From: Bradyrhizobium daqingense
Lineage (GTDB): Bacteria > Pseudomonadota > Alphaproteobacteria > Rhizobiales > Xanthobacteraceae
NCBI RefSeq assembly: GCF_021044685.1
Contig: NZ_CP088014.1
Span: forward strand, 1,364,001-1,428,000
Direction: 5' to 3'
DNA: 64,000 nucleotides
Shown: positions 26,681 through 34,987 of the stretch, piece by piece
Layout: every line of letters starts with the position of its first letter
Position numbering within the stretch: position 1 is the stretch's first letter
Translations under genes and position numbers: made by a program
The notes under the pieces: model-generated
Database searches by the model: none
What the model was told of the DNA's origin: nothing
The model's input: the letters and a program-made list of their open reading frames with translations, nothing else

Positions 26681-27088
26681 ATGCGTTTTGGTGTTCGCAA
26701 GACTGCCCATGTGTTCGAGCGTGTCGGCCTTGCGATGGCGGGGGCGGCGTGCGGGCTGTTCGTCGGCGCCTATGTCGGCTCGGCGATCGCCCCGCTGACG
26801 ACGCAAGGCTTCCTGCTGGCGATGATGCTGCTCGGCGCCGTCGGCTTCTATCTCGGCATCGACACGCCGCAGCTGCCCTTCGATGACGCGCACAGCCAGA
26901 TCGACGCCGCGGAATTCCTGAGCTCGGCCGGCACGCTGTTCGCCACGCTCACCGCGCTCGCCTCCGTCGCCGTCATCGTGCTCCGCCTCGACCCGCACAT
27001 CGGCTGGACCTGGCTCGTCCTGCTCGGCTGGATCGCCGGCGTCGCCATGCAGATCGTCGCCGGCGCCAAGGCGCGAATGCGGAAGTAG
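26681..27088 (+). CDS. Small membrane protein, four predicted segments
   Basis: A 135-residue hydrophobic protein of unknown function. The start at 26681 is chosen for the GGAGG 7-11 bases upstream; longer in-frame starts run through non-coding-like sequence. Hydrophobic segments lie at about residues 17-38, 44-60, 83-100 and 107-127, with a basic C-terminus (KARMRK) that should face the cytoplasm. I do not recognise a family. A large palindrome begins at the base after its stop codon. Confidence 0.65.
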   Translation: MRFGVRKTAHVFERVGLAMAGAACGLFVGAYVGSAIAPLTTQGFLLAMMLLGAVGFYLGIDTPQLPFDDAHSQIDAAEFLSSAGTLFATLTALASVAVIVLRLDPHIGWTWLVLLGWIAGVAMQIVAGAKARMRK

Positions 27089-27260
27089 CTTGCTCACCCT
27101 CCCCTGGAGGGGGAGGGTCGATCGCGCGAAGCGCGAGCGGGGTGGGGTGATCTCTCCACTCGGGCACTTTACGCGGCGGAGAGACCGTCACCCCGCCCCG
27201 TCTCATATTTCGCTGCGCTCATATGAGGCGACCCTCCCCCTCCAGGGGAGGGTAAGCAAG
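27089..27260. repeat. Large inverted repeat, family F
   Basis: The arms of about 32 bases (27089-27120 and 27229-27260) are near-perfect complements: CTTGCTCACCCTCCCCTGG and its mirror CCAGGGGAGGGTAAGCAAG. The inner part holds further dyads such as GCGCGAAGCGCG. It lies between two convergent genes. A half-size relative (CTACCCTCCCCGGAGGGT) is seen at 36626. Confidence 0.85.
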
Positions 27261-27267
27261 GCCCCCT

Positions 27268-27519
27268 CTAAAACACCACGCCCACACGCGTACCGCGCTT
27301 CCAGGCGATGCGGCAGCGCTTCTTGGTGTTGACGTGCAAAAGCTCGAACCGGTCGGGGATGTTCACCTGGCCGCCGAGATCGACGCAGGCCCCGCCGGGC
27401 GAATAGTCGATCAGCGTGCAGTTGATGACGGGCGCGCGCGGGTCCGTGATGATCTTGGCCTGACGCGACACCAGCCCTGCGGGCTTCACGCGGGCATATC
27501 GGCGCGGATAGTGCGGCAC
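27268..27519 (-). CDS. Short PilZ-domain protein
   Basis: An 83-residue protein consisting only of a PilZ-like domain. It has RRYARVKPAG near the N-terminus, resembling the RxxxR c-di-GMP contact, then DYSPGGACVDLG, which matches the D/N-x-S-x-x-G motif, and a closing CRIAWKRGTRVGVVF. The start is the GTG at 27519, preceded by GGAGGAG; a longer frame to 27675 lacks support. Such stand-alone PilZ proteins usually bind c-di-GMP and act on a partner. The second motif is good; ligand binding is inferred. Confidence 0.78.
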   Translation of the reverse strand: MPHYPRRYARVKPAGLVSRQAKIITDPRAPVINCTLIDYSPGGACVDLGGQVNIPDRFELLHVNTKKRCRIAWKRGTRVGVVF

Positions 27520-27686
27520 GTCTCCTCCAACTCCGCTGGTTTCTTTTGCGGTGGGTCTGCAGGCGATGATGGAATGCAGATGATGCGATCCGGCTAAGGC
27601 GGGGCGATGAATTTTAATGAAAAGTGTCGGCGAATGCGGAAAGCTGCGGTAGTGGGGTGCTGTTCTTGCGCGCATCTATCTCCCAC

Positions 27687-27772
27687 CGTCATTGCGAGGA
27701 GCGCAGCGACGAAGCAATCCAGAGTGCCTCCTCGGAGGCAGCCTGGATTGCTTCGCTTCGCTCGCAATGACG
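27687..27772. repeat. Palindromic intergenic repeat, family B copy 1
   Basis: Starts CGTCATTGCGAGGAGCGCAG and ends CGCTTCGCTCGCAATGACG, with inner arms GCAATCCAG and CTGGATTGC. The same design is at 54336-54422; a half copy (CCGTCATTGCGAGCC) lies at 25217. Confidence 0.85.
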
Positions 27773-27817
27773 GGCGGCGAGAGCGGAGTCCGCCTCACGC
27801 CCCCGCGCCTCCGCGCC

Positions 27818-28270
27818 CTACCTCACCCGCTCCAGCGAGATGAAGCTGCGGTTGCTGGCTTCATACTGGAACGCGTAGACGTTGGCTTCCTGGCAGGTGT
27901 CGCCGACCGCGGCGCGGCGCTCCAGGTCGCGTTTCTGCGAGAACTTCCGGCCGGTGGCGTCGGCGTCATATCGCACGTGGACCTTCGGCGATGAGTTCTC
28001 GTTGGCGTGGTCGTAGCGGTGCGCGATCTTCCACTGATTGCCGGGGGCGAGGAAGCGCGTCTCCCAGCCGCCGTCACCGACCTTGCGCGAATAGGTGATG
28101 TTGGCGCGGGTGTCGTTGCGCAGGCACACCACGCCGTAGTGCTTGTTGTTGGCCGCCTCGGCCGCCGCCGACCACAGCGCGGCGGTCGCGACGCCGAGCG
28201 CGAGGCTCGTGCGGATCATTGTCGAACGAAACGAACGAAAAGATGCAAAGTGAGAAAAGGACTTCGTCAT
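27818..28270 (-). CDS. Secreted hypothetical protein
   Basis: A 150-residue protein with an N-terminal signal peptide: a hydrophobic stretch TSLALGVATAALWSAAAEA about residues 21-39, probable cleavage after AEA. The ATG at 28270 has GGGAG 9 bases upstream; an internal ATG at 28219 has none. The mature part has two Cys (VVCLRNDT and GDTCQE) that may form a disulfide, and a charged, aromatic-rich middle. I do not recognise a family or domain. Periplasmic or extracellular location is likely. Confidence 0.65.
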   Translation of the reverse strand: MTKSFSHFASFRSFRSTMIRTSLALGVATAALWSAAAEAANNKHYGVVCLRNDTRANITYSRKVGDGGWETRFLAPGNQWKIAHRYDHANENSSPKVHVRYDADATGRKFSQKRDLERRAAVGDTCQEANVYAFQYEASNRSFISLERVR

Positions 28271-28440
28271 TGGAAAAATCTCCCTGATCGATGCCGCCCT
28301 CCAAGGGCTCGCGGCAGACGATAGGAAGAAGCGGCGTGGATGTGCATGATCCGGATCACAATCTCCGGGCGTGGGGGCGCATCTTCTGCAGGACAGATTG
28401 TCGCGGTGCCGCGCGGGGGCGAGCTGCTATCTTCGCGGCA

Positions 28441-28614
28441 CATCCTTCGAGACGCCCGCCTTCGGCGGGCCCTCAGGATGAGGTCGGAATGCGCGGCCGC
28501 AGCTTCAACAGGCACCGACGCCGAGTAGCCTCACCCTGGACGTGACTGCAGCAAAGCGGGCGTCTCGAAGCCTCATCCTGAGGAGCCCGCGAAGCGGGCG
28601 TCTCGAAGGACGAG
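28441..28614. repeat. Palindromic repeat, family G copy 1 (fills 28271-28637)
   Basis: Left arm CCTTCGAGACGCCCGCC...CCTCAGGATGAGG (28444-28482) and right arm CCTCATCCTGAGGAGCCCGC...GGGCGTCTCGAAGG (28571-28610) pair with each other. The right arm is preceded by an extra partial copy GCGGGCGTCTCGAAG. The rest of the 367-base gap between the secreted protein and the DUF2235 gene holds no gene that I can see. Confidence 0.8.
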
Positions 28615-28637
28615 GCGGGCACGCGGACCTCTCCGGC

Positions 28638-29981
28638 TCACACCTCGCCCAGCGTCATCCGCTCCGCCTCGCTGCCGGTGCCCGCATCCGGCCCCACCGG
28701 CATCGGCACGGTCACGTACTCCCTCGGCATGTTCACCGGCCGATAGTCCGGCTCCACCGCCATCCGCTTCAACACGCTCTCATGCACATGCGCGCCTTCA
28801 GGAATGAGCCGCGGCTCGGAATCGGGAATATAGAAGCCGAAATGAACCTTCCGCGCCGGCCATTCCTTGTACTTGGCCTTCTTCGGCAAGAACTCCAGGA
28901 GCCGCCAGGCCGCCGTCATGGAATCGTGCAGCGTGCCGGTCTTGCCGGTAAAGGCGGGCTCGACATAGTGAAACGGCGAGTTCTTGCGTTGGATGCCCCA
29001 GGCCAGCTGCTTCACGGTCGCCGGGTTGAAGTTCAGCCCCGCCTCTTGCGCCTCCGCGATCATCCAGAGCAGCGGATATTTCGATTGCCCGCTCTCGGCC
29101 TCCGGATAGCCGCCGCCGACGTCGCCGTGCACGCCGGCGAACCACACCTGTTGAATGTCCTGCGGCACCTTTTTCTCATCGGGCACATAGCGGTTGCTCC
29201 AGAACTCCTGCGGCCCTTCGTACGCCTTCAGGCGGAACATGCAGCGCCGCTCGTCGATCGCGATCGCCTGCCGGAAGATCCTGATGCTGGGGTTGCGCAG
29301 CGTGAAGGCGAGCTCCTCCAGGCTCGGCAGGAATGCCCGGTCGGCGCGCGGCACGATCACGCTCGCCACCGTGTCCCACACGCCGACGAAATGAATGGTT
29401 GGCCAGCGCGTCGAGGTGATGCGCGCGAACTGCGCGGCGAGATCGTACTCGTCCTTCGGCAGCGGTCCCTGCTCGTCGAAGGTGACGCTCTCGACGTCCT
29501 CGGCGGCGTTGCCGCGCCCGGTGCCGGAATATTGCTTGTAGGCGATCAGGCCGCTTCCGGCGAGGTTGGCCTGCTCCGGCGAGATCAGCCCGATCTTGTG
29601 GATCAGCCCCGCCAGCACGCGCACCGTGTAGGCCCCGCGCGAGAAGCCGAACAGGTAGATCTTGTCGCCGCGCGCGTAATGCTGAACCAGGAAGCAATAG
29701 GCCGACAGCACGTTGTCATCGAGCCCATAACCGGTGGCGAGCCCCAGCACCATGTTGATGTTCGCCTTCCAGCGGTGCCACGTCGACGGCTCCGTCACCG
29801 TGCCGACCCCGGGATCGTAGAACACCATCTGCCGCGGCTGCGTCTTGTCCGTCTTGCGCAGGCAGCGATACAGCTTCAGGACGTTGGAGATGTTCTCCGA
29901 GATCTCGTTGCCGGTGCCGTCACAGCAGACGACGAGGTGTTTTGGCTCGGGCTTGCGGTCGGTGGTGGCTGCGGTCTCCAT
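28638..29981 (-). CDS. DUF2235 alpha/beta-hydrolase protein (Tle1-like)
   Basis: A 447-residue protein of the DUF2235 family, alpha/beta hydrolases related to Tle1 phospholipases. It begins KHLVVCCDGTGNE near residue 14 and has the nucleophile elbow GFSRG at about residues 112-116 (Ser 114) and FVGVWDTVAS and WFAGVHGDVGGGYPE downstream, where the acid and His would be expected. No signal peptide is visible. There are no type VI secretion genes in the window, so an effector role is not supported; the housekeeping function is unknown. A fragment of the same gene's 5' end occurs about 3 kb away at 32960-33088. Confidence 0.88.
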   Translation of the reverse strand: METAATTDRKPEPKHLVVCCDGTGNEISENISNVLKLYRCLRKTDKTQPRQMVFYDPGVGTVTEPSTWHRWKANINMVLGLATGYGLDDNVLSAYCFLVQHYARGDKIYLFGFSRGAYTVRVLAGLIHKIGLISPEQANLAGSGLIAYKQYSGTGRGNAAEDVESVTFDEQGPLPKDEYDLAAQFARITSTRWPTIHFVGVWDTVASVIVPRADRAFLPSLEELAFTLRNPSIRIFRQAIAIDERRCMFRLKAYEGPQEFWSNRYVPDEKKVPQDIQQVWFAGVHGDVGGGYPEAESGQSKYPLLWMIAEAQEAGLNFNPATVKQLAWGIQRKNSPFHYVEPAFTGKTGTLHDSMTAAWRLLEFLPKKAKYKEWPARKVHFGFYIPDSEPRLIPEGAHVHESVLKRMAVEPDYRPVNMPREYVTVPMPVGPDAGTGSEAERMTLGEV

Positions 29982-30095
29982 GGGATGCGCCTCCGGGTGA
30001 TGCTACCCGGGCGAGTATAGCGGAAGGCGATGGCAGCGAGGAGACGAAGTCGGCTTCAGTGGCATGGTGCCTCATTTGCGTATCGCCTGTTGACA

Positions 30096-30111
30096 TTAAC
30101 CACCTGTTAAC
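30096..30111 (+). promoter_or_regulatory. CtrA-type box upstream of the coiled-coil gene
   Basis: TTAA at 30096-30099, seven bases, then TTAAC at 30107-30111: an exact match to the TTAA-N7-TTAAC site bound by the alphaproteobacterial cell-cycle regulator CtrA. It lies about 135 bases before the preferred start of the plus-strand gene at 30244, in an otherwise GC-rich gap. Confidence 0.6.
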
Positions 30112-30243
30112 CATGCCGTCGCCTAATGGGAGCGACTGGGGGTCACCATGTCGGCCCATGTGACGCGACCGAAATTTCGGCCGGCCGCCTTTCGTTCGCT
30201 GAACGGGCTGGTCAGCGTCACGGCTGTCCTACGGAGCAAAGCA

Positions 30244-30789
30244 ATGTTCGGGAAGGACGATCTAGTGGACAATCTCAGCCGCGATCTCGATCGCGCACGG
30301 CTCAGACGCGATGCACTCGCATCCGAGGCCACGACGCTGGCGGCGCAGATCGCCGAAATCGAAGCCCGCCTTGCGGAGGAGAAGAGCAGGCGGGAGCGGG
30401 ATCGCGTCCTGAACGAGATCGAAGCGATCAAGACGCGAATCAAGCATGCCGCCGGCGCGTTTGCACCCGTCGTCGATGGTCTCTCCAAGGCGGTCGAGCA
30501 GGCCTCGGCCGTCGTGCCCGAGGCGCGCGAGCTCAACAGTTTCCTGGTGTCGGTGGCGACCGAGATCGATACCGTGCTCGGGCCGCTGTTGCGCGAACTG
30601 GATCAGCGCGCGGATGCGGTGCGGATCGGACACGCCATGCTGGACCTTCCAAGCCAGGCCATTGAGCCGCCCATCGAGCCGCCGAAGGAGGCCAACGATC
30701 GCCTGCTCCGCTTCCCCGCATGGCTGTCTCGCGACAAGGAGACGGACAAGAAGGAAGCTGCGGACAAGCCGCACAGCACGGCGGCGTAA
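30244..30789 (+). CDS. Coiled-coil protein of unknown function
   Basis: A 181-residue soluble protein. The start at 30244 is supported by GGAG 8 bases upstream; an in-frame ATG at 30148 would add 32 residues. Residues about 5-70 form a highly charged heptad-like coiled coil (LSRDLDRARLRRDALASEATTLAAQIAEIEARLAEEKSRRERDRVL), a second helical part covers 75-140, and the tail is Pro/Lys-rich. No enzyme motif is seen. It is preceded by a CtrA-type box and neighbours ftsZ2 convergently, so a cell-cycle or envelope role is plausible but only inferred. Confidence 0.68.
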   Translation: MFGKDDLVDNLSRDLDRARLRRDALASEATTLAAQIAEIEARLAEEKSRRERDRVLNEIEAIKTRIKHAAGAFAPVVDGLSKAVEQASAVVPEARELNSFLVSVATEIDTVLGPLLRELDQRADAVRIGHAMLDLPSQAIEPPIEPPKEANDRLLRFPAWLSRDKETDKKEAADKPHSTAA

Positions 30790-30816
30790 GCGGCGCTGCG
30801 CATCCTGGAGACTTCT

Positions 30817-30903
30817 CGTCATGGCTGGGCCTGACCCGGCCATCCACGTCTTTCCTGTTGCCATAGCGAAAACGTGAATGCCCGGCAAAAGGCCGGGCAT
30901 GAC
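30817..30903. repeat. Palindromic intergenic repeat, family A copy 2
   Basis: CGTCATGGCTGGGCCTGACC...GGCCGGGCATGAC, with the inner arms CATCCACGT and AACGTGAATG less well matched than in the other copies. It separates the convergent coiled-coil and ftsZ2 genes. Confidence 0.8.
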
Positions 30904-30964
30904 AATTCGACCAGACACGCCGGCTTTTGCTGACGACATCTTGAGTCAGACGGCTGACGCCCGC

Positions 30965-32218
30965 TCAGCTCGCCGCGCGGCGCAGGAAGGCCGGGATATC
31001 GAGCAGGTCTTCGTCGGCCATATTGCGCGGAATGGAGCGCCCGTAGGCATCGAGCGGCCGATCGGCCACAGGCCGCGCATAGATCGGCCGCGCCGGTTGC
31101 TCCGCCGGCTGGCCGGCTTCGGCGCCGAGCGGCGGGCTTTCCGCTGGCGGAAGGGGTGCACTGCGCTCGATGCGATCGGCGATGCGGCGACCGTCGTTGC
31201 GTAAGCGGCCGGCGAGCTGCGTGAGCGCGGTTTCCACCGGTTGCGCCTGGAGCGCCGGGTCGACATTGTCAATGCCGGTCGCCACCACCGAGACGCGGAC
31301 GATGCCTTCGAGGCTTTCGTCGAACGACGCGCCGACGATGATGTTGGCGTCCGGGTCGGCCTCGTCGCGAATGCGGGTTGCGGCTTCGTCGACCTCGTAC
31401 AGCATGAGATCCTTGCCGCCGGTGATGGAGATGATGAGGCCGCTGGCGCGCTTGATCGAGGGGTTCTCGATCAGCGGATTGGAGATGGCGGCGACCGCGG
31501 CCGCGAGCACGCGCTTCTCGCCGGACGCCTCGCCCCGTCCCATCATGGCCTTGCCCTTCTCCTTCATGACGGAGAGGACGTCGGCAAAATCGAGGTTGAT
31601 CAGGCCTTCCTTGACGATGAGGTCGCTGATGCAGGCGACGCCCGAATACAGCACCTGGTCGGCGAGGGCAAAGGCATCGGCGAACGTGGTCTTCGCGCTG
31701 GCCACCCGGAACAAGTTCTGGTTCGGGATGATCAGGAGGGTGTCGACCGTCTTCAGCAGCTCCTCGATGCCGGCTTCGGCAAAGCGCATGCGGCGCTGGC
31801 CCTCGAAGTAGAACGGCTTGGTGACCACGCCGATGGTGAGGATGCCGAGCTCGCGCGCGCACCTCGCGACGACCGGTGCCGCCCCGGTGCCGGTGCCGCC
31901 GCCCATGCCGGCCGTCACGAACACCATGTGTGCGCCGGTCAGCTGCTCGCGGATCGTGTCGATCGCCTCTTCGGCCGCGGCGCGTCCGAGTTCGGGCTGC
32001 GAGCCGGCGCCAAGGCCCGCGGTGACCTTCGTGCCGAGCTGGATCAGGCGCGTCGCCTTCGACATCGCCAGCGCCTGCGCGTCGGTGTTGGCGACGACGA
32101 ACTCGACGCCCTGCAGCCCGGCCGTGATCATGTTGTTGACCGCGTTGCCGCCGGCGCCACCGACGCCGAACACGACGATGCGGGCCTTCATTTCATGGAT
32201 GTCGGTGATGCCTGCCAT
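30965..32218 (-). CDS. ftsZ2: Cell division protein FtsZ, second short paralog
   Basis: A 417-residue tubulin-like GTPase. It has the N-terminal [19 protein letters not shown], the tubulin signature GGGTGTG at residues 106-112, the T7 loop region NLDFADV and a C-terminal conserved peptide [13 protein letters not shown] that normally binds FtsA/ZipA-type partners. It lacks the long linker of the main Rhizobiales FtsZ, and no ftsA, ftsQ or ddl is adjacent, so it is the accessory copy rather than the dcw-cluster gene. It may modulate the main Z-ring. An HTH/coiled-coil gene ends 51 bases upstream on the same strand and a CtrA-type box lies above that, suggesting shared cell-cycle control. Confidence 0.9.
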   Translation of the reverse strand: MAGITDIHEMKARIVVFGVGGAGGNAVNNMITAGLQGVEFVVANTDAQALAMSKATRLIQLGTKVTAGLGAGSQPELGRAAAEEAIDTIREQLTGAHMVFVTAGMGGGTGTGAAPVVARCARELGILTIGVVTKPFYFEGQRRMRFAEAGIEELLKTVDTLLIIPNQNLFRVASAKTTFADAFALADQVLYSGVACISDLIVKEGLINLDFADVLSVMKEKGKAMMGRGEASGEKRVLAAAVAAISNPLIENPSIKRASGLIISITGGKDLMLYEVDEAATRIRDEADPDANIIVGASFDESLEGIVRVSVVATGIDNVDPALQAQPVETALTQLAGRLRNDGRRIADRIERSAPLPPAESPPLGAEAGQPAEQPARPIYARPVADRPLDAYGRSIPRNMADEDLLDIPAFLRRAAS

Positions 32219-32269
32219 GCTTCCCTCGTGTTTGCTCCGGCAAGCCGGGTCTGGAGAAAGTCTCGCGTG

Positions 32270-32782
32270 CTATCTGCGGGCCGCGCGGTCTGATTGAACG
32301 ATCGCGGCGGCCAGATGTCCCAAACGAAGCGCGGCCTGTCCCACGATCCCGCCGCCGGCGCGGCGACCGCTGCGCAGAACCGCCACTTCGTCTTCCAGTC
32401 GTGTCGCCCAGGCATTGGCGGCGGTCGTCTCGGCGGCGGCCTGCGTCAGCTCGATGGCGAGGCGATCGGCGCGCTCCCGCTCGCGCTCGAACACCGCCCG
32501 GTAGGCGGTTGCGACCTCCTCGAGCCGCGCGATCTCCGCCTTGAAGACTTCGATCGTGACCGCCTCGATCCGTGCCAGGGAAGCATCGATCCAGTCTGCC
32601 CGGCGGGCGCGTCGCGGGCGGGGCGTGTAGCGGAGTGTGGAGAGATCGACGCTGACCACGGCCTTGCCTTCGGCCGACCGCTGGCGCGGCAACCGCCGTC
32701 GCCGCACCAGCGCCCGCGCGGCCTCGCGCGAGACATTGAGGCGGCTACCCAGATCGGCATACGTCAACAACTCAACGCACAT
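32270..32782 (-). CDS. HTH plus coiled-coil DNA-binding protein upstream of ftsZ2
   Basis: A 170-residue protein. Residues about 1-55 form a helix-turn-helix (LLTYADLGSRLNVSREAARALVRRRRLPRQR, then a wing-like VVSVDLSTL). Residues 70-145 are a long charged helix (FKAEIARLEEVATAYRAVFERERERADRLAIELTQ) likely to form a coiled coil. The start at 32782 follows AGGAG. This architecture resembles plasmid and phage partition or nucleoid-associated proteins such as the KfrA type, and families like it occur in several alphaproteobacteria. Its position directly before ftsZ2 suggests a link between DNA and division; this is inference. Confidence 0.72.
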   Translation of the reverse strand: MCVELLTYADLGSRLNVSREAARALVRRRRLPRQRSAEGKAVVSVDLSTLRYTPRPRRARRADWIDASLARIEAVTIEVFKAEIARLEEVATAYRAVFERERERADRLAIELTQAAAETTAANAWATRLEDEVAVLRSGRRAGGGIVGQAALRLGHLAAAIVQSDRAARR

Positions 32783-32863
32783 CGGCGCTTCTCCTGGAGC
32801 GAACCGGGAAGGCATTTCGAGCTAATGATGGCTGGACGATTACCGCAGGCTAGGCTGCGTTGG

Positions 32864-32879
32864 TTAATGGACGGTTAAC
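32864..32879 (-). promoter_or_regulatory. CtrA-type box upstream of the HTH-ftsZ2 unit
   Basis: TTAA at 32864-32867, seven bases, TTAA at 32875-32878. The spacing is exact and the motif reads on both strands. It lies about 82 bases upstream of the HTH gene start on the minus strand, a normal promoter distance. Confidence 0.6.
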
Positions 32880-32959
32880 GGGAGAGGGGGGTGTTTACCG
32901 GGTGGGGTCAGCGTGCCGGCCCCCGAGACCGCGGAATATCATCGGCCTCAGGCGGTGGG

Positions 32960-33088
32960 TATGTTTTCCGAGATCTCGTTGCCGGTGTAGTCACAGCAGA
33001 TGACCAGGTTTTTGGGTGAGGATTTGGGGGCGGTGTTGGGTGCGTGCTCTACGGTGAACCCTCTGGCTGCTGCCGTCACGAGTATGGG
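32960..33088 (-). pseudogene. Duplicated 5' fragment of the DUF2235 gene
   Basis: On the minus strand this stretch reads PKNLVICCDYTGNEISENI, clearly matching the N-terminus of the intact DUF2235 protein (PKHLVVCCDGTGNEISENI, residues 13-31) with one Gly to Tyr change, then meets a stop after PTA. A GTG at about 33082 could start a peptide of some 40 residues. It marks the left edge of the AT-richer insert. The remaining bases of the 336-base gap 32783-33118 hold the CtrA box and nothing else recognisable. Confidence 0.75.
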
Positions 33089-33118
33089 CAGGAATAAGCA
33101 ATTTTCTAGGGGGCGGCG

Positions 33119-34429
33119 CTAGTTTGCATTTCCTTCGGGCGGCATTTGATCAAGTTCATCAGGGTTGGGGACAGCCAGCAGTGCCGTTGCCTCCAACTCC
33201 GGCAACATCTCCACGGAACGTAACTTTCGGTCTATCGCGCGTTTTCGAACAGACACGTCATCAATAGTATTGGATGCCTCCTGAAGCTTTCTTTGTACTC
33301 TTTCGAGCACAGCGCCATATTTACCGAACTCCGATTTCACGGCGCCGAGAATCTGCCACACCTCGCTTGATCGCTTCTGAATTGCAAGTGCGGAAGCCCA
33401 TGCGTAAACTGTTCAAAAGAGCAAGTAATGTCGTTGGCCCTGTGACGAGTATTCTGTTCTCGCGCTGAAGACAGTCTGCAAGGCCCGGCCTTCTAATGAC
33501 CTCGGCATATAACCCTTCGGTAGGCAGAAACAGCACTCCAAAATCGGTGCTGAATGGTGGATGGACATATTTAGTTGAGATATCATTGGCCGCTTGCCGT
33601 ATACGCGCTTCCAACGCCTTGCCAGCAATTTCAACCGCGTCCACATCGCCGCGCTCCGAAGCATCGATCAATCGTTCGTAATCCTCGGTCGGAAATTTTG
33701 CATCGATTGGCAACCACAGGGGGCCGCCTTCGCCACCTGGCAGTTTGATCGAAAATTCGACTCTTTGATTGCTGCTTGGTCTCACTTCGACATTCTTTTC
33801 GTACTGATCGGGCGCCATGGCCTGCTCGAGCAGGCTTGCCAAGGTAACCTCACCCCAAGTGCCCCTGGTGCGGACATTCGTCATCATGCGCTTTAGATCA
33901 CCCACGCCAGTTGCCAAAGTCTGCATTTCGCCCAAGCCTCGGAATACCTGTTCGAGCTGATCGCTAACCAACTTGAAGCTACTATTGAGTCGTTGCTCCA
34001 ATGTATCGTGAAGCTTCTCTTCGACGGTTGCTCGCATCTGTTCAAGCTTCGTAGCGTTGTCATTGCGAATGGTCTCAAGACGAGTTTCTACCGCAACACG
34101 AACTCCTTCTTGAGCCTTTTCCAATCTTTCAGCGAGAGACGAAAGAGTATTGTTCACGTTGCCAAGCCGCTCACTCTGAAGCTCACTTGACTGAGTAAGC
34201 GAGTCGTTCACGCTCGTGCCTAGGCGATAGAAGCTGTTGCTGAGTTCGTCTTTCAGTACGCGGGCCGTCTCCGCATGCCCCGTCAGGTTCTGCTCAAGCT
34301 TTTGTTCGATCATACTCCGAAGGTTGTCTCGATTGGCGACCGCTTAGATAGGTAAGTCAAAAGCGAGAGAACGGCAGCAATCAAGCTAATCCCGCCTGCC
34401 GCAGACAATAGCGAAATGTTCAAATCCAT
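33119..34429 (-). pseudogene. rmuC-like DNA recombination gene with two frameshifts
   Basis: Three reading frames join into one RmuC-type protein of about 437 residues. Frame 1 starts at ATG 34429 (after GGGGGG) and gives a membrane anchor (ISLLSAAGGISLIAAVLSLLTYL). A shift near 34325-34337 leads into the main body from MIEQKLEQN, a long coiled coil, then the RmuC core with RTRGTWGEVTLASLLEQ and LWLPIDAKFP...YERLI. A second shift near 33385-33391 separates MGFRT from AIQKRSSEVWQILGAVK, read in the last frame to 33119. RmuC proteins are membrane-anchored nuclease-like proteins limiting DNA inversions. Base composition is visibly AT-richer than the flanks, so it was probably acquired and is decaying. 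Confidence 0.82.
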
Positions 34430-34449
34430 ATGCCCCCCGAAGAAAAAGA

Positions 34450-34793
34450 CTAACGATCAATTTCGGCCCACGTCTCCTTGCTACGCTTTCCGACGGAGAT
34501 CGAACGACAAGTTCGCTGATGATTAGGCCAGCGCTGATCGTCTTTCCAAGGCCAACATCGTCCGCGAGCAGGGTCACTGGAAGACGACGACAGAATGTAA
34601 CGAGGTTTGTAACTTGGTGATGGTAGGGAGTGAGACGATCGCTCCACCTCGGCGTTGACTTAAAGTCTTCGGCTCGATCAATAACGATTGGGTCGGTCAG
34701 ATCCCATTCGAGACCTGCTCGGTAAATTCGATACTCGTCGGGTTCTCTGATCCTGCTAAGAATCTTCGACTTAAATTCAGTGGCGACGTCCAT
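34450..34793 (-). pseudogene. Collapsed SNF2-type helicase gene
   Basis: The N-terminal 100 or so residues are readable from ATG 34793: TEFKSKILSRIREPDEYRIY, then YHHQVTNLVTFCRRLPVTLLADDVGLGKTISAGLIISEL, a helicase Q-region and Walker A of the SNF2/DEAD superfamily. The frame then loses similarity near 34530, and another frame ends SKETWAEIDR at a stop at 34450, 21 bases before the rmuC start. The simplest reading is that an internal deletion removed most of the helicase, fusing its two ends out of frame. Intact relatives would be around a thousand residues. Confidence 0.65.
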
Positions 34794-34885
34794 CCCCCGC
34801 CCCAATCTGAGACGTGCTCAACCGCAGGATGCTCGGTGCTACCCTTGCGGGCAAGTGCTTTCGTCGATGTACTGGTGCGCCCCAC

Positions 34886-34918
34886 AAAGAAAAACGGCCG
34901 GATCTTCCGATCCGGCCG
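34886..34918 (-). terminator. Rho-independent terminator of rpmB
   Basis: Perfect ten-base stem (CGGCCGGATC and GATCCGGCCG) with a TTCC loop on the plus strand, followed on the minus strand by a run of T (complement of AAAGAAAAA). It lies about 70 bases after the rpmB stop. Confidence 0.88.
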
Positions 34919-34987
34919 CTACTCGAACTCTACTGGCTAAGCCTACGCCACGCGACGCAACTTAGCCCTGCCCAATTCTTCAAATCT

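Noticed and set aside
28638..29981. DUF2235 protein as a type VI secretion effector
   Set aside because: No VgrG, Hcp, PAAR or immunity gene is present nearby, so only the fold is claimed.
34806..34985. tRNA gene at the right edge of the AT-rich insert
   Set aside because: The only structure there is the rpmB terminator hairpin; no cloverleaf or T-loop consensus is visible.
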